Below the pieces are notes generated by a model, which was given only the letters and a program-made list of their open reading frames with translations, was not told where the DNA came from and searched no databases. Source: Paenibacillus agricola (GTDB lineage Bacteria > Bacillota > Bacilli > Paenibacillales > NBRC-103111). From it: 64,000 bases of DNA. The translations under genes were made by a program, and so were the position numbers. Each line of letters starts with the position of its first letter. The first letter of the stretch is position 1. The stretch covers positions 372,001 through 436,000 of the forward strand of contig NZ_JAAOIW010000005.1 of NCBI RefSeq assembly GCF_011440305.1, read 5' to 3'. Below, piece after piece: positions 45,170-54,991 of the stretch.

Positions 45170-45365
45170 CTACCATTTGTGCGACTCTATCCACTTTTTG
45201 TGGGTACGCCCAAGAGCCAGAGCAGACATAAAGCCTCCGAAGGAAAAATATGGCCAGAGACTATACATAAGAGGATCCACCAGCGTAGCGAGAGCAAATG
45301 AATCCGCCAAAATATTAATAAACGGTTCCTTGAATTCGTCTCTACAGGCGCACCAAAAAAACCGC
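45170..45365 (-). pseudogene. C-terminal fragment of an unidentified membrane protein
   Basis: The minus-strand frame contains DEFKEPFINILADSFALATL and YSLWPYFSFGGFMSALALGR, ending KKWIESHKW-stop. The residue pattern looks like a real membrane-protein tail. There is no start and no family recognised. It adjoins the intron fragment. Confidence 0.3.
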
Positions 45366-45392
45366 TACCAGCAAGGACTGGCGGCGGTTTCC
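45354..45392 (-). terminator. Intrinsic terminator of the chemoreceptor gene
   Basis: AACCGCTACCAG and CTGGCGGCGGTT form an imperfect 12-bp stem followed by seven T on the minus strand, 11 bases past the stop. Confidence 0.7.
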
Positions 45393-45402
45393 TACATGCT
45401 CA

Positions 45403-46914
45403 TTATATCGTTTGTGCAAAATCGACTAAGGATTGTGACATGTTGCTTATTTCTTCCATCGAAGCACTTACCTGCTCCGTTAGTGCAGCTTGCGTCTGTG
45501 TTTGGGTAGTCATACTTCCAATATGCTCCATGATTTGATCAATCAATGTCTTCATATCACTCAAGCTGCTCTCAATGTTTCCAGTGGCTTCTGCACTATG
45601 AATCGCCAGCTTCCTTACCTCGTCGGCAACAACAGCAAAGCCACGACCAAGCTCGCCTGCGCGGGCAGCCTCGATGGCAGCATTTAACCCTAACAGATTA
45701 GTCTGATTAGCAATTTCTTTAATGAAATTTGAAATATTCTTAGTCTCATCAGCACTGATTTTGGCCTTATTGGCGGCTTCGATAGATTGCTCCTGTGCGA
45801 TAGCAAGCTCCTGTGCTTGATCAGTTACCGAATTGATCCCTCTAACTACCTCACTAATAGACGCTGAGAGCTGCTGCATTTGGTTATTCATCGCATGCAC
45901 AACGACTTTTTTATTAATCTCCGTGGTAACATCACGTATCGTTCCTGCGACTCGAAGTGGAACGCCCTTGCTGTCACGTACGGTTTCTCCACCTGCATGA
46001 TACCACCGATATTCACCACTCTTCGAACGAAGGCGATACTCTAAGTCATAAAGTGTTTTACCACTATGGTCATTCATATGGTCCGCAAAAGCTTGGATAG
46101 TTCGATCCGCATCCTCGGGATGCAACCTGCTACTCCAGCTACTGAACACATTCGGAAAATCGTTCTCGTCCTGAAATCCAAGGGTTTTGCGAAATTGGGG
46201 TGACCACCAGAAAGCATTATTGGGATTGACAACATCACCGGCCACAACGGTCATGTCCCAAGGAGCTTCAACCAAAGCACGGTTTATTAAGTCATAGCGG
46301 GTGACCAAGGCCTCAAGCTCTTGAGCTCTTGTCTTGTTATCATGGATATCAAATAAAACACCGGCCACCCTTAGGGGGATACCCGACTTATCCCGAATCG
46401 TTGTTCCAGACGCTTGAAACCACCGATATTCACCACTTTTCAGCAGCAAACGGTATTCCAGATCAAAGGGAGTTTTACCTGAATAGTCTAGCATATGTTT
46501 GCCAAAAGCCTCAAGCACCCAATCACTGTCATCTGGATGTAGCTTGGACACCCAGCTATCAAGAATATTAGGGAAATCCTTCTCATCCTTGTAGCCAATC
46601 ATACGGCGAAACTCATCCGTCCAAGTGATCGTGTTGTTGGGATTTACAGGATCGCCTGCCACAACATTCATATCCCATAAACCTACTTGAATAGCCTTTG
46701 TTACCAAGTCAAGTCGAACTTCCATATCCTTAGAGTAATTGCGAATGATTGCAAGTGCTGCATTCACATTCTCAACAATCTCTTTCTCTTCGGCTGAAGC
46801 TCCTGCTGAATGAAACGAAGCAGAAAAGTCATTCATTTCAAATCTATGTAATAATTCTCTACTTTTTCCCAATAAGGGAGTGTGGTTGTTAGTTCCAGCG
46901 TGCTTAAAAAACAT
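45403..46914 (-). CDS. Soluble methyl-accepting chemotaxis protein with two PAS domains
   Basis: 503 residues with no membrane helix. PAS domains at about 70-200 and 205-330 are close copies of each other ([50 protein letters not shown]). A signalling coiled coil follows at about 335-503, with the tip [20 protein letters not shown] that binds CheA/CheW. This layout suits cytoplasmic redox, oxygen or aromatic sensing in energy taxis. AGGGGG precedes the ATG. It stands alone. Confidence 0.88.
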   Translation of the reverse strand: MFFKHAGTNNHTPLLGKSRELLHRFEMNDFSASFHSAGASAEEKEIVENVNAALAIIRNYSKDMEVRLDLVTKAIQVGLWDMNVVAGDPVNPNNTITWTDEFRRMIGYKDEKDFPNILDSWVSKLHPDDSDWVLEAFGKHMLDYSGKTPFDLEYRLLLKSGEYRWFQASGTTIRDKSGIPLRVAGVLFDIHDNKTRAQELEALVTRYDLINRALVEAPWDMTVVAGDVVNPNNAFWWSPQFRKTLGFQDENDFPNVFSSWSSRLHPEDADRTIQAFADHMNDHSGKTLYDLEYRLRSKSGEYRWYHAGGETVRDSKGVPLRVAGTIRDVTTEINKKVVVHAMNNQMQQLSASISEVVRGINSVTDQAQELAIAQEQSIEAANKAKISADETKNISNFIKEIANQTNLLGLNAAIEAARAGELGRGFAVVADEVRKLAIHSAEATGNIESSLSDMKTLIDQIMEHIGSMTTQTQTQAALTEQVSASMEEISNMSQSLVDFAQTI

Positions 46915-47054
46915 AGTTAATTCCCCCTATTCTGACTGTAATCGCTAGTGACAATTAATGATATATTACTATACAAAAAGTGTCAATAATAGTATTCGAC
47001 ATTATTCGATATAGATTAGATTGATATGTGTTAATTCACTGCTCTCGCTATAAA

Positions 47055-47099
47055 AACAACCCGAACCTGCCGTCATACGGGGATTCGGGTTGTTATTCT
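47055..47099 (-). terminator. Intrinsic terminator downstream of the LysR gene
   Basis: AACAACCCGAA and TTCGGGTTGTT form an 11-bp stem with TTTTTAT after it on the minus strand. It lies 330 bases past the LysR stop, with a transposon relic in between. Confidence 0.6.
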
Positions 47100-47188
47100 T
47101 ACGCTCACAGTAACACAGCCGACTATGCATTACTGTTAAAATAATGCAGCAAGCTCAAGTCCCGACACCAAAATAAATCAAGCGAGAG

Positions 47189-47317
47189 ATGGATGAAAAC
47201 AACAAGGACGCCATCATTGCTTCGTTAAAACGTAAGATAAAGAAGCTCGAGGAAGAAAATAAAAAGTTGCGAGAACAACTTAAGTTTTCCTATGCTGAGG
47301 TCTATCAAAAGATTTGA
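47189..47317 (+). mobile_element. Tn554-type TnpC (DUF6262) C-terminal remnant
   Basis: A 42-codon frame encodes a charged helix, IASLKRKIKKLEEENKKLRE, ending EVYQKI-stop. It resembles the last part of Tn554 TnpC-like proteins. It has no ribosome site and no partner genes. A generic coiled coil is the alternative. Confidence 0.4.
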
Positions 47318-47424
47318 GGGAATGTCTGTTACCTTATTCAGCTAACTGGCAGTATATTGTGAAAAAAGCAATAAGGAACTATTACTTTTCGTTTTGGTTT
47401 TCTACTATCGCCTTTCGGCTGGAA

Positions 47425-48333
47425 CTATTCGAAAGAAGTTCTCTCGGCGGAAGGATGACTTGACAATAAGAGCTCTTCTTTCACGAGCAGCATGAGAAGA
47501 TTTCTTGCCGTCGATAAATACTGCTCTTTGCGAAGCTGAACCATCCCAATTTGGATGGATGAATCCTTAAGCTCTACGGGGATTTTTACGATACCCACAG
47601 GCAATGGAGTAGAGTCGAGAACAACTCCAACGCAGTCAAATTGACGAACGAACATGGGAATCGACGAGATTTGAGTCACAGTGTATAGAAACGGGTTTTG
47701 CTCATAGTGTGAAAATTGTTTGGCTAGGCGTAGGTAGTATAAGCAAGTGGGTCCTCCCACGATGAGTGGATAGTCGAGCAGCCCCTCGAAAGAGATTATA
47801 CTCTTGTGCATCAAGGGATGATCACGCTTGACAATAAAAACGATTCTCTCTTCGTAAAGCGGTTCAAAGTAATAAAGAGACGGATCGGTAGGCTCTCCGC
47901 ATACGGCAAAATCGAGTTGATGCTGTAGGACTGCACTCGATAAATAATCGGTGTTCCCCGTGATGAAATTACACGAGATCCTTGGTTTATACTCGCGGAA
48001 TCGAGGTAAAACGTTAGGAAGCACATGCTCTGCCAATGCCTCCAGACTACCGATATTCAAAGTTCCTATTTCTTCCGCCTGCAAAGCTTTTGCTTGCTCA
48101 GTAACATAGTTCCAATGTTGTATTAGCTTCTCGACTTCTAGGGCAAATAATTTACCTGAACTCGTTAACTCCGCATCCCATCCCCGCTTAAAAAGCTGGA
48201 TACCCAGTTCTTTTTCCAAACGTTGAATTTGATTCGTAATTGTAGATTGGGCGTAATTCAATTTCGCAGCAGCTTTCGAAAAAGTACCTTCTAGAAGTAT
48301 CGTTTGAAACGCGTTGAGCTCCTTTAAGTCCAT
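47425..48333 (-). CDS. LysR family transcriptional regulator
   Basis: 302 residues. The winged helix-turn-helix is in residues 1-60 (FQTILLEGTFSKAAAKLNYA, QSTITNQIQRLEKELG) and the effector-binding domain about 90-290. AAAGGTGG precedes the ATG. It is divergent from a tautomerase-like gene, the classical LysR arrangement, so that gene is its likely target. Confidence 0.88.
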   Translation of the reverse strand: MDLKELNAFQTILLEGTFSKAAAKLNYAQSTITNQIQRLEKELGIQLFKRGWDAELTSSGKLFALEVEKLIQHWNYVTEQAKALQAEEIGTLNIGSLEALAEHVLPNVLPRFREYKPRISCNFITGNTDYLSSAVLQHQLDFAVCGEPTDPSLYYFEPLYEERIVFIVKRDHPLMHKSIISFEGLLDYPLIVGGPTCLYYLRLAKQFSHYEQNPFLYTVTQISSIPMFVRQFDCVGVVLDSTPLPVGIVKIPVELKDSSIQIGMVQLRKEQYLSTARNLLMLLVKEELLLSSHPSAERTSFE

Positions 48334-48345
48334 AGGAATCCACCT

Positions 48346-48365
48346 TTATCGAATATATTGAATAA
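48346..48365. promoter_or_regulatory. Dyad at the LysR leader
   Basis: TTATCGAATATATTGAATAA is a palindrome at 16 of 20 positions. It touches the LysR ribosome site and fits an autoregulatory LysR site. The AT-rich context lowers confidence. Confidence 0.35.
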
Positions 48366-48440
48366 GATAATTATTATTATCAATTATACAAATGATTATT
48401 TAAAAAATACAATGAAGGCATAACGAAAGGAGTGATCATT

Positions 48441-48881
48441 ATGCCGTTTGTACGAGTAAGCTATTTGGAAAATCAATACGAGTCTGAGCAGCTGACACAA
48501 ATTAGTCGTGTGGTAATGCAGGTTTTAATTCAACACTTCGATGTGCCTGAGGACGATTGTTTTCAAGTCTTTCATTCCCATAAGGCAAGCGAATTTGTTT
48601 ATAGTCGTAACTACTTAAATATAGAACGGAGCGACGGACTGATCTATTTTCAAATCACACTTAAGTCAGGGAGAAGCACCGAGAAGAAAACTAGCTTCTA
48701 CTCCAAGCTAGCCGAACTATTATCTAATGAACTGAAGATTAGGAAAGAAGACGTATTCGTCATGCTTATTGAGACGGAATTCGAAGATTGGACGTTTGGC
48801 AATGGTGAGGCTCAAATGTTGCAACGCATGACGAAGAAGGTATTCTTCAGTAAAATAGAAGAAACCGTCAAAGAGAAATAA
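48441..48881 (+). CDS. Tautomerase family protein
   Basis: 146 residues from the ATG at 48441, eight bases after AAGGAG. Met-Pro at the start leaves the catalytic N-terminal proline after Met removal, and the MPFVRVSYLE opening and the body match the Tautomerase_2-type group. Relatives catalyse keto-enol tautomerisation or dehalogenation. The substrate is unknown. It is divergent from a LysR gene. Confidence 0.8.
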   Translation: MPFVRVSYLENQYESEQLTQISRVVMQVLIQHFDVPEDDCFQVFHSHKASEFVYSRNYLNIERSDGLIYFQITLKSGRSTEKKTSFYSKLAELLSNELKIRKEDVFVMLIETEFEDWTFGNGEAQMLQRMTKKVFFSKIEETVKEK

Positions 48882-49233
48882 TGATTCGGTTATCATCTTA
48901 TGATTAAACAAACGGGTACGATTCATAGGGGAGATGTTACTCATTTCGCAAAAAAACCATGGATCAGAACCATACTCTAAAGAGACAAACAAGGTGTTGA
49001 TATCATAAAGCGGGTAAGTAATAGGGTAATTTCTGCTTAAGTATCTCTATTTACTTAACTAATGAAAATATAGAAAATGTCAGAAGAGCGGCTAAAGTTT
49101 TTACCCTTTTGATATTTTTCTGTGCCAATCGCCATATCGATCGTTTGCCATAAGCTCGAACCCAGTCAGATGTTTGTTTGTGAAAAGAAATAAGGAGCCG
49201 CTGCCGCAACTCCTCGTCATTCTTACGAATTGA
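48882..49233. other. Gene-free stretch between tautomerase and esterase genes
   Basis: There is no complete gene. On the minus strand, directly after the esterase stop, a frame of about 60 codons (RSIWRLAQKNIKRVKTLAAL near its middle) stays open in phase and may be a relic of an unidentified gene. I see no promoter or terminator I would defend. Confidence 0.4.
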
Positions 49234-50274
49234 TCACTCTTCTTCTAAAAGTTTTTGCGCCAACCAATTAAATGATTGTCGGCCACTGACCTCATGCTTG
49301 CCTTCAAAAAGATCAAATTCAAAGCGATTGCTGGCTCCCAGACTTTCGTAAATTTGCTGCAGCCGATCAACTGCTTCTTTACTGGTTGTAATTGGGAAAA
49401 TAGGGTCATGCATTCCCGCTTCGATGAAAAGTGCTCTTGGCGCTAGTAGCGCAATAAGTTCCGGCATTTCCGAAAAAGACATAATACCGGGAATATAGTT
49501 GCAAAGACAATGGCGCATCGCAAGGATGCTTCCACGGTAGGTATTGGCATATATACCGATGACAGATGCCTGAATACGCATATCCAGCGCGGCGGATAAT
49601 GAAGCCACGATTCCGCCCCCGGAAAACCCCATATTGCCCAAGCGATCTGAATCCACATCCACTCTGCTTGATAAATAATCAGCTGCTCTCAGCGCCTCAT
49701 AAGTTCTCAATCCAGCTGTTGTTTTACCGCTCATCATTAAGGAAACAGAAAGGTTGTAACAGGAATTGCTCAAATCAGGCTCCTGCTGCTCATCCCGATG
49801 TAGCATCCGGTCTCCGAAACCAACAATTTCCGGTGCAAGCACGACCAAACCCCGACGTGCCAGCTCTAACGCAATATGATCCGATGCTTTGCCAGAAGGA
49901 GGTTTGGGGCTTCCGTCTTTATTCAAACCGACGAGCGAGCGACTTCCATAACCATGACCATGCCACAACAGAACTGCCGGACGCTTCTCCCCCTCCTTGA
50001 TTGACTTCGCATACATCACATATGCGGGCATCCTCAGTCCGCCTATTGTGGTAAATTCAACTCGCTCACGTATCACATCTTCAAGCTCAACCCTTTCCAG
50101 CACTATCGGATCAAGCTTCGCAGCCTCACCTTCTGGTATCTCAAAATGACCGAGAGATTCTTTAAGTTTGGAGAGAAGCCGGATTCTTTTCAGCTCCCAT
50201 GGTTCGTTAGATTCCTCCCGTGTTTGTTGAAGCTGATCATAAATCTTGTTTAAATAAGCATCAGGCTGACGCAT
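49234..50274 (-). CDS. Alpha/beta hydrolase, acetyl-xylan-esterase/dienelactone-hydrolase type
   Basis: 346 residues. The oxyanion segment is LLWHGHGYG, the nucleophile elbow is GFSGGG, the acid is probably the Asp in MHDPIF, and the histidine is in GKHEVSG. There is no signal peptide. The family (Abhydrolase_7-like) includes deacetylases of plant-derived sugars and other carboxylesterases. GAGGAGG precedes the ATG. It is a single gene with no clear operon partner. Confidence 0.8.
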   Translation of the reverse strand: MRQPDAYLNKIYDQLQQTREESNEPWELKRIRLLSKLKESLGHFEIPEGEAAKLDPIVLERVELEDVIRERVEFTTIGGLRMPAYVMYAKSIKEGEKRPAVLLWHGHGYGSRSLVGLNKDGSPKPPSGKASDHIALELARRGLVVLAPEIVGFGDRMLHRDEQQEPDLSNSCYNLSVSLMMSGKTTAGLRTYEALRAADYLSSRVDVDSDRLGNMGFSGGGIVASLSAALDMRIQASVIGIYANTYRGSILAMRHCLCNYIPGIMSFSEMPELIALLAPRALFIEAGMHDPIFPITTSKEAVDRLQQIYESLGASNRFEFDLFEGKHEVSGRQSFNWLAQKLLEEE

Positions 50275-50589
50275 TGTTTCGCCTCCTCTTAAGGATTGAG
50301 CTATCTTTTTTCGAGTGAACTACAATTTATCGATTAGCCACTCCACCGACCCCATGCTTCCCATCCGCTATTGATGCAGTGAGCTTATTGGGAAGATTTG
50401 AAGCATGGTCATTCCCGATCTAAGCTCTTACTTCAGCCGTCCAATCATAGGTGCGGTTTGGGTCAAATCACCCCAACTACTTCAAACGTAAAACAAGTAT
50501 TGTGACATGTCAATAAAATTGTCCTATTTCATCGTATCGATTCATCCACATACCCTCCACACGCTTATATAGGCCTGAAATGTCGAGTG
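50275..50589. other. Gene-free stretch upstream of the esterase gene
   Basis: It contains the esterase promoter region on the minus strand. I saw no other interpretable signal. Confidence 0.4.
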
Positions 50590-50800
50590 AAATGATTACT
50601 AAATTAACATTGTCCCGTAGACGGATCACAAATCCCCTCTTGTCTAAAACGATCGAGTCGATCAAGTTTTCCATAGGCGCAATCCATCACCATCATGTAG
50701 TCGGGGTCAGTCAACTGTTCACTTAGTGGTCCGTCATTTCGGGAACCCACGGTTTCCACTACGTTCAAGGGTTGCGCGGTTTCTGCACGGACAAACCTCT
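50590..50800 (-). mobile_element. IS4-like transposase fragment
   Basis: One minus-strand frame gives RFVRAETAQPLNVVETVGSR, LSEQLTDPDYMMVMDCAYGK and LDRLDRFRQE. After a frameshift comes FVIRLRDNVNLV. This matches the DDE core of IS4-type transposases. Start, end and inverted repeats are missing. Confidence 0.5.
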
Positions 50801-50983
50801 TCTTATAATGCTCATTTGGGTGACATAATTTTATTTCATGATCGGATATCCGGAAGATCCCAAACCGTTCAGGCCTTATTGCGGATATTACCCGAATTAC
50901 AAAAACAAGTTCATAATGATGAAAAGGAAGGCGAGTACTGGTACCAGAATTACCTGTTTACACGAAGAGTTATCCCTGATTAA
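50801..50983 (+). pseudogene. C-terminal fragment of a polysaccharide deacetylase
   Basis: The plus-strand frame YNAHLGDIILFHDRISGRSQ then TVQALLRILPELQKQ matches the last strand-helix of NodB-type deacetylases. The catalytic N-terminal part is absent, and the fragment starts where the transposase remnant ends. Its stop overlaps the end of the convergent flippase gene. Confidence 0.5.
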
Positions 50984-52476
50984 GAAATTGAATCTCTGCT
51001 CCTATTAAACCGATACATCAAATAAAGAAATACAGTTGTAAAAAGAAGAGTCATTTCACCTGTCGATTGTAAAAAACTACGATGATCCCCATTCGAAAAG
51101 ATTATTCGAAAAAGCCATATTTCTGCTAGCACGAAGATGGTAAGCGCCATACATTTCATTAAGATAGATCCGAGCCCAAGAGAAAAGCCTTTTTTGATCA
51201 TATAAAGATTCCACGTGGCAGCAATAGCCTCCAAGACCAAAATACCCATGGCAGTTCCTGTATAGCTAAGTCCGGGAATGGCAATGAGAAAATAATTGCA
51301 TAGAACAGAGCCTGAAATCCCCAAAACCAACCCGATTAAGGGAGCTTTTTTTTGTCCAGAAGCCCATAATATAATGGTGGACATCTCGCGGATGCCGCAT
51401 AACAGAGGTGCTAAGCAGAGATACTGGATGGATTTTGAAGCTGCCGTTGTAGAATAAAATATCAAGGAAAGATCTGTTGCATGAAATATCATAATAAGAG
51501 TTGCCCCCACTCCCCATAGAGCAGCAATTTCCAAAGCTAAGATGGAGTGTTTTTGATAGGCTGTGATTTGGTTTGAGCGCCAATTGGAAGTTAGACGCGT
51601 AGATAAAGCAAATGCGATCGCTGAAGTAAGCAGTGAGGGCATATAAACCACCAAACTGCCCATACCACTTATTTCCCCGTACATGGAGGTGGCTTCTACT
51701 AGGCTAAGCCCCGAGGCTTGAATACGTTTTGGAACAATAATGGCATCTAAGAAATCAGAGAAAGGAATTAATAGACGTGTTGCTGAAATCGTTAAAGAGG
51801 CATAAAAAAAGATGGACATCTCATCCGGGATGCCTTTGTGTCCAACGAATCTTTTAGGGGAAGCTGTCCCTCTATTAAGAAGAACCAGTACGAAAAACAA
51901 GGCCAAAGTTGCCCCGGAAAAGGCGCCCAACATGGCTCCTCCAACGGCATAAGAAACCCCGTAGTGAACCCAAAGTAAGACCAGAATAAGAAGGACTGAA
52001 ATGCGGACAGCTTGTTCGATCAATTCAGACACGGCAAGAATGCCATGTCGTTCGTTACCCTGCAAATATCCCCTCAGCAGGCTGAGAAGAGGCACAATAG
52101 CAATGGCTGGCGCTGTGCACCGTAAAGCGAATTCAAGATCACGGTTCCCCATAAAATGGGCAATTTTATCTGATAACAAATAGCATAACAGACTAAATAC
52201 AAGCCCAAACAATATAAAATACCCCGAGAATCGTCTCATCATTCGGTTTCCATGCTGCTTGTCGCCCGCTGTTGATAAAGCTAGAGCGGTGGGTATCCCT
52301 CCGGTGATTAAAGTTAGCATTAAGCCGTAAAAAGCATAAACCATTTGATATAATCCAATACCCTCTGGACCCAAAGCTCGGAATAAGGGAATTCTCACAA
52401 AAAAACCCATTAATTTAACAAGAAAAATCGCTACCATGCGAAGGATAACATGGACGACAAAATTACGAGATCCCAT
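50980..52476 (-). CDS. SpoVB-like polysaccharide biosynthesis flippase
   Basis: 498 residues with about 14 helices, of the MOP/MVF superfamily that moves lipid-linked glycans across the membrane. The opening ILRMVAIFLVKLMGFFVRIP and LGPEGIGLYQMVYAF are typical of stage V sporulation protein B and relatives. GGGGTGG precedes the ATG. In sporulation such proteins act in cortex peptidoglycan assembly. It could equally be a paralogue such as YtgP or YkvU. Confidence 0.83.
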   Translation of the reverse strand: MGSRNFVVHVILRMVAIFLVKLMGFFVRIPLFRALGPEGIGLYQMVYAFYGLMLTLITGGIPTALALSTAGDKQHGNRMMRRFSGYFILFGLVFSLLCYLLSDKIAHFMGNRDLEFALRCTAPAIAIVPLLSLLRGYLQGNERHGILAVSELIEQAVRISVLLILVLLWVHYGVSYAVGGAMLGAFSGATLALFFVLVLLNRGTASPKRFVGHKGIPDEMSIFFYASLTISATRLLIPFSDFLDAIIVPKRIQASGLSLVEATSMYGEISGMGSLVVYMPSLLTSAIAFALSTRLTSNWRSNQITAYQKHSILALEIAALWGVGATLIMIFHATDLSLIFYSTTAASKSIQYLCLAPLLCGIREMSTIILWASGQKKAPLIGLVLGISGSVLCNYFLIAIPGLSYTGTAMGILVLEAIAATWNLYMIKKGFSLGLGSILMKCMALTIFVLAEIWLFRIIFSNGDHRSFLQSTGEMTLLFTTVFLYLMYRFNRSRDSIS

Positions 52477-52572
52477 TTTTCCACCCCATATAACTTAACA
52501 AACAATGGCTTTGCTTATATGGGTCAATATATGACAAGCTTTATTTGATTATGATTCAGATGAAATGGGAAG

Positions 52573-53736
52573 TTAATCCATAACATGGATCAAGAGGTAA
52601 GTTGTATTTTTATCCCATCCGAGATCGAAGGGAACGTGGTAACGGTCAGCTGTATGACAATTTACCAACGGATATCCTTTATCGTCGAACCCTACTAGTA
52701 CCGCAAAGTGATCCACGTCTCCTGACAATTCGTAAGCGATTAAATCGCCTGGAACTAAAGTATGTATGGCTCCTTCCTTAAATTTCTCATTTGGTTTCAT
52801 AACGGCGGTATAGGTTCCTTTAAAGATTAGCTTCCCATACCCGCTGTATAAAAGAAAATTTTTAAATCGATCTGTTTGTACCCATGTATGGCTCGCGCCC
52901 GCTTTAAACCAATACCGCCAATTTCCTACCATTTTTAAGCCACCCCCTTCTTTAGGATCGCCGATGACCTGAGAGGCAAAGTTTGTACAGTCCCCTCCCA
53001 AAGGGGTGTAATCTTTATAATTTTTATTGTATCGCAGATTATTTCCCGCTCCTAAAGCTGCACCAGCGTATTTATCTGCATAGGCAAGCGCTTGCGCCCG
53101 GTTGTATTTGTTCTTCAGGAAACCAGTCTTCAACGCGGGACTAAGGTTTATGTCCCCCATTTCGCGATCCTTGGTGGAAGCATAATCGGGATCTAGCTCT
53201 GACTCAGGTGCCAGAATAGGTATTAATTCGGGATTCTCATCAAACGGATCGGAGTACCATTCCCGTTTCACATACCACTTGTTATCCTTTTTTTGTAAAA
53301 ATAAAGTATGGCGAGTACCCATACCAAATTCATGAGGTTCAAAAATGTCCTTTTGGTGTGTATAAGTTAATTTTAAGGAGTGGACCAGGGAAACCGCAAT
53401 GCCGTCTTCCTTATTTTTCATTTGGGTAACCCGAATTTGGCTTTCTGTACGAACAAAATTAAAGCTTCTTTGTTTTGCCCAAGCATGGAGATATTTGCTG
53501 CGATGTAGCTCATGTTTTAATGCGGACCGGCTTGACTTCACATTATTCAAATAAAATTCTGATAACAAATTCTTGTTGTCACTGATCAATATGTCCGCTC
53601 TTGTACGAAATAGTTTTTCTAAAAAAATATGAACCTCCGGGTCTGCAGAATGGGCTTCCTGCGAGAAAGTAGTTGGGACACACCAGCATAACGACATTAC
53701 GATAATCAGACTTATTGAAGTACGCACAGAATTCAT
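52573..53736 (-). CDS. Secreted amidase-domain protein (Amidase_6)
   Basis: 387 residues from the ATG at 53736, with TTGGTGG upstream; the longer frame begins at a TTG without a site. A signal peptide covers about 1-30 (ISLIIVMSLCWCVPTTFSQE). The C-terminal NlpC-like papain-fold amidase domain carries the probable nucleophile in GGDCTNFASQ and the histidine in DVDHFAVLVG. Proteins of this group are exported and may cut cell-wall peptides. It stands alone. Confidence 0.78.
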   Translation of the reverse strand: MNSVRTSISLIIVMSLCWCVPTTFSQEAHSADPEVHIFLEKLFRTRADILISDNKNLLSEFYLNNVKSSRSALKHELHRSKYLHAWAKQRSFNFVRTESQIRVTQMKNKEDGIAVSLVHSLKLTYTHQKDIFEPHEFGMGTRHTLFLQKKDNKWYVKREWYSDPFDENPELIPILAPESELDPDYASTKDREMGDINLSPALKTGFLKNKYNRAQALAYADKYAGAALGAGNNLRYNKNYKDYTPLGGDCTNFASQVIGDPKEGGGLKMVGNWRYWFKAGASHTWVQTDRFKNFLLYSGYGKLIFKGTYTAVMKPNEKFKEGAIHTLVPGDLIAYELSGDVDHFAVLVGFDDKGYPLVNCHTADRYHVPFDLGWDKNTTYLLIHVMD

Positions 53737-53930
53737 AACCACCAATCTTGATGATATTGTATTGACAAACAAGGCTAATTTCCCCAATAGGAGTAAAAAC
53801 TATTCTTTAGTAGCTCATACTAAACCTTATGTAAATTGATAGCTCAACTAGAGATGGAATAACGATTAGCTTACACATCAGTCTTTGGGTAAGCATCTAT
53901 AAGGACACGGCTAGGGTTAAATGGACAAAA

Positions 53931-53965
53931 GCCCTTAATCCCCATTAAAGGGAAGAGGGCAATTT
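53931..53965. terminator. Possible bidirectional terminator
   Basis: An interrupted stem (GCCCT...AGGGC with inner CCC...GGG) is flanked by AATTTTT on the plus strand and CTTTTG on the minus strand. It lies about 110 bases past the DUF421 stop. The rest of 53737-54076 holds nothing clear. Confidence 0.4.
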
Positions 53966-54076
53966 TTCGTTTATAATCGATCTAACTGTTTACTGGGTTT
54001 GTTCTACTTCTTACATCCATATCTACATACCGTTTTGATTCGTATATGCAGCTTTCTGCGAAATACCATTTTAATT

Positions 54077-54787
54077 TTATTCAATATCGATTGGGTGCTG
54101 TAACTGATCTTGATAATAGTCGAGTACAATCTTTCCACTTGTAGATCTAACTGCATAAAATATATCTGAGAGAACCTTACCTTTGTGCCTTATCAGTTCT
54201 ATTAACCATTCCTCAGAAACCCCATTCTCATCCAAATTCTTCTTCATGATTTTACCATCCATAATCAATTCTACTGGAAAGGAGAAGGCGTTTGAAGCTT
54301 TTATATGCATATCTTTTTTTGTCACGTTAAGATATTCGTCTTTTTTTTTTACTGATAACTTCCCATTCGTCTCCAAGATAGCATACTCAACCTCCTCTTG
54401 ATTGAAGATATCCTTTTCTCTTAATGATTGGTTAAGGGAATCCAAAGTATATTTTATTTTCCGCATGTTCCCTTCCAATATTTTTCCCTTATCGATCACC
54501 ACAGTTGGTACCCCTGCAACCCACTTCCTTGTTAACGGGAACTTAAGAGCGGAGATAGACATTAGATAAGAGATGAAGGTAAAGACGGCGAGTGCCAAAA
54601 TAAGATACCATGCTTGAATCTTTTCATTAAAAGCCAAATTAGCCGCTATTGACCCCATGGTAATTCCTGTAGCAAAATCGTGAAACGTCATATTAGAGAT
54701 AGTTTGTTTTCCCAAAAGTCGAGCAATCAGTAATAAAGCAATAAATGAAAGAACTGTTCTTCCAATAATGTCTACATATTCATGCAT
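54077..54787 (-). CDS. DUF421 family membrane protein (YetF type)
   Basis: 236 residues. Three helices lie in the first 85 residues, with the family signature FHDFATGITMGSIAANLAFN, followed by two small soluble domains (VPTVVIDKGKILEGNMRKIK). GGGAGG precedes the ATG. Members occur in several copies in spore formers, some in the spore membrane. The molecular role is not settled. Confidence 0.88.
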   Translation of the reverse strand: MHEYVDIIGRTVLSFIALLLIARLLGKQTISNMTFHDFATGITMGSIAANLAFNEKIQAWYLILALAVFTFISYLMSISALKFPLTRKWVAGVPTVVIDKGKILEGNMRKIKYTLDSLNQSLREKDIFNQEEVEYAILETNGKLSVKKKDEYLNVTKKDMHIKASNAFSFPVELIMDGKIMKKNLDENGVSEEWLIELIRHKGKVLSDIFYAVRSTSGKIVLDYYQDQLQHPIDIE

Positions 54788-54991
54788 GGTTCCTATTCCT
54801 CCCTTGCCACTTTAGGAGTTATTATGTCCCAATAGCATTCTCCGATTCTTGCATGTGGAACAATGAAAACACAAAGCCCTCGATCCCAAAGGAAAGAGAG
54901 CTTTGATAAATTCTTCTACAACATTTAAATATTTAGAATTTAAAGTTAATGAGAGGTGATAATAAGTCTTAAAAAATTAAAGGATGATTTG

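Noticed and set aside
49190-49220. AGGAG/CTCCT stem past the esterase stop
   Set aside because: The stem is short and the sequence is better explained as an open frame.
54881-54906. AAAGCCCTC/GAGAGCTTT stem
   Set aside because: Mismatched, with no U-tract, and located between two divergent promoters.
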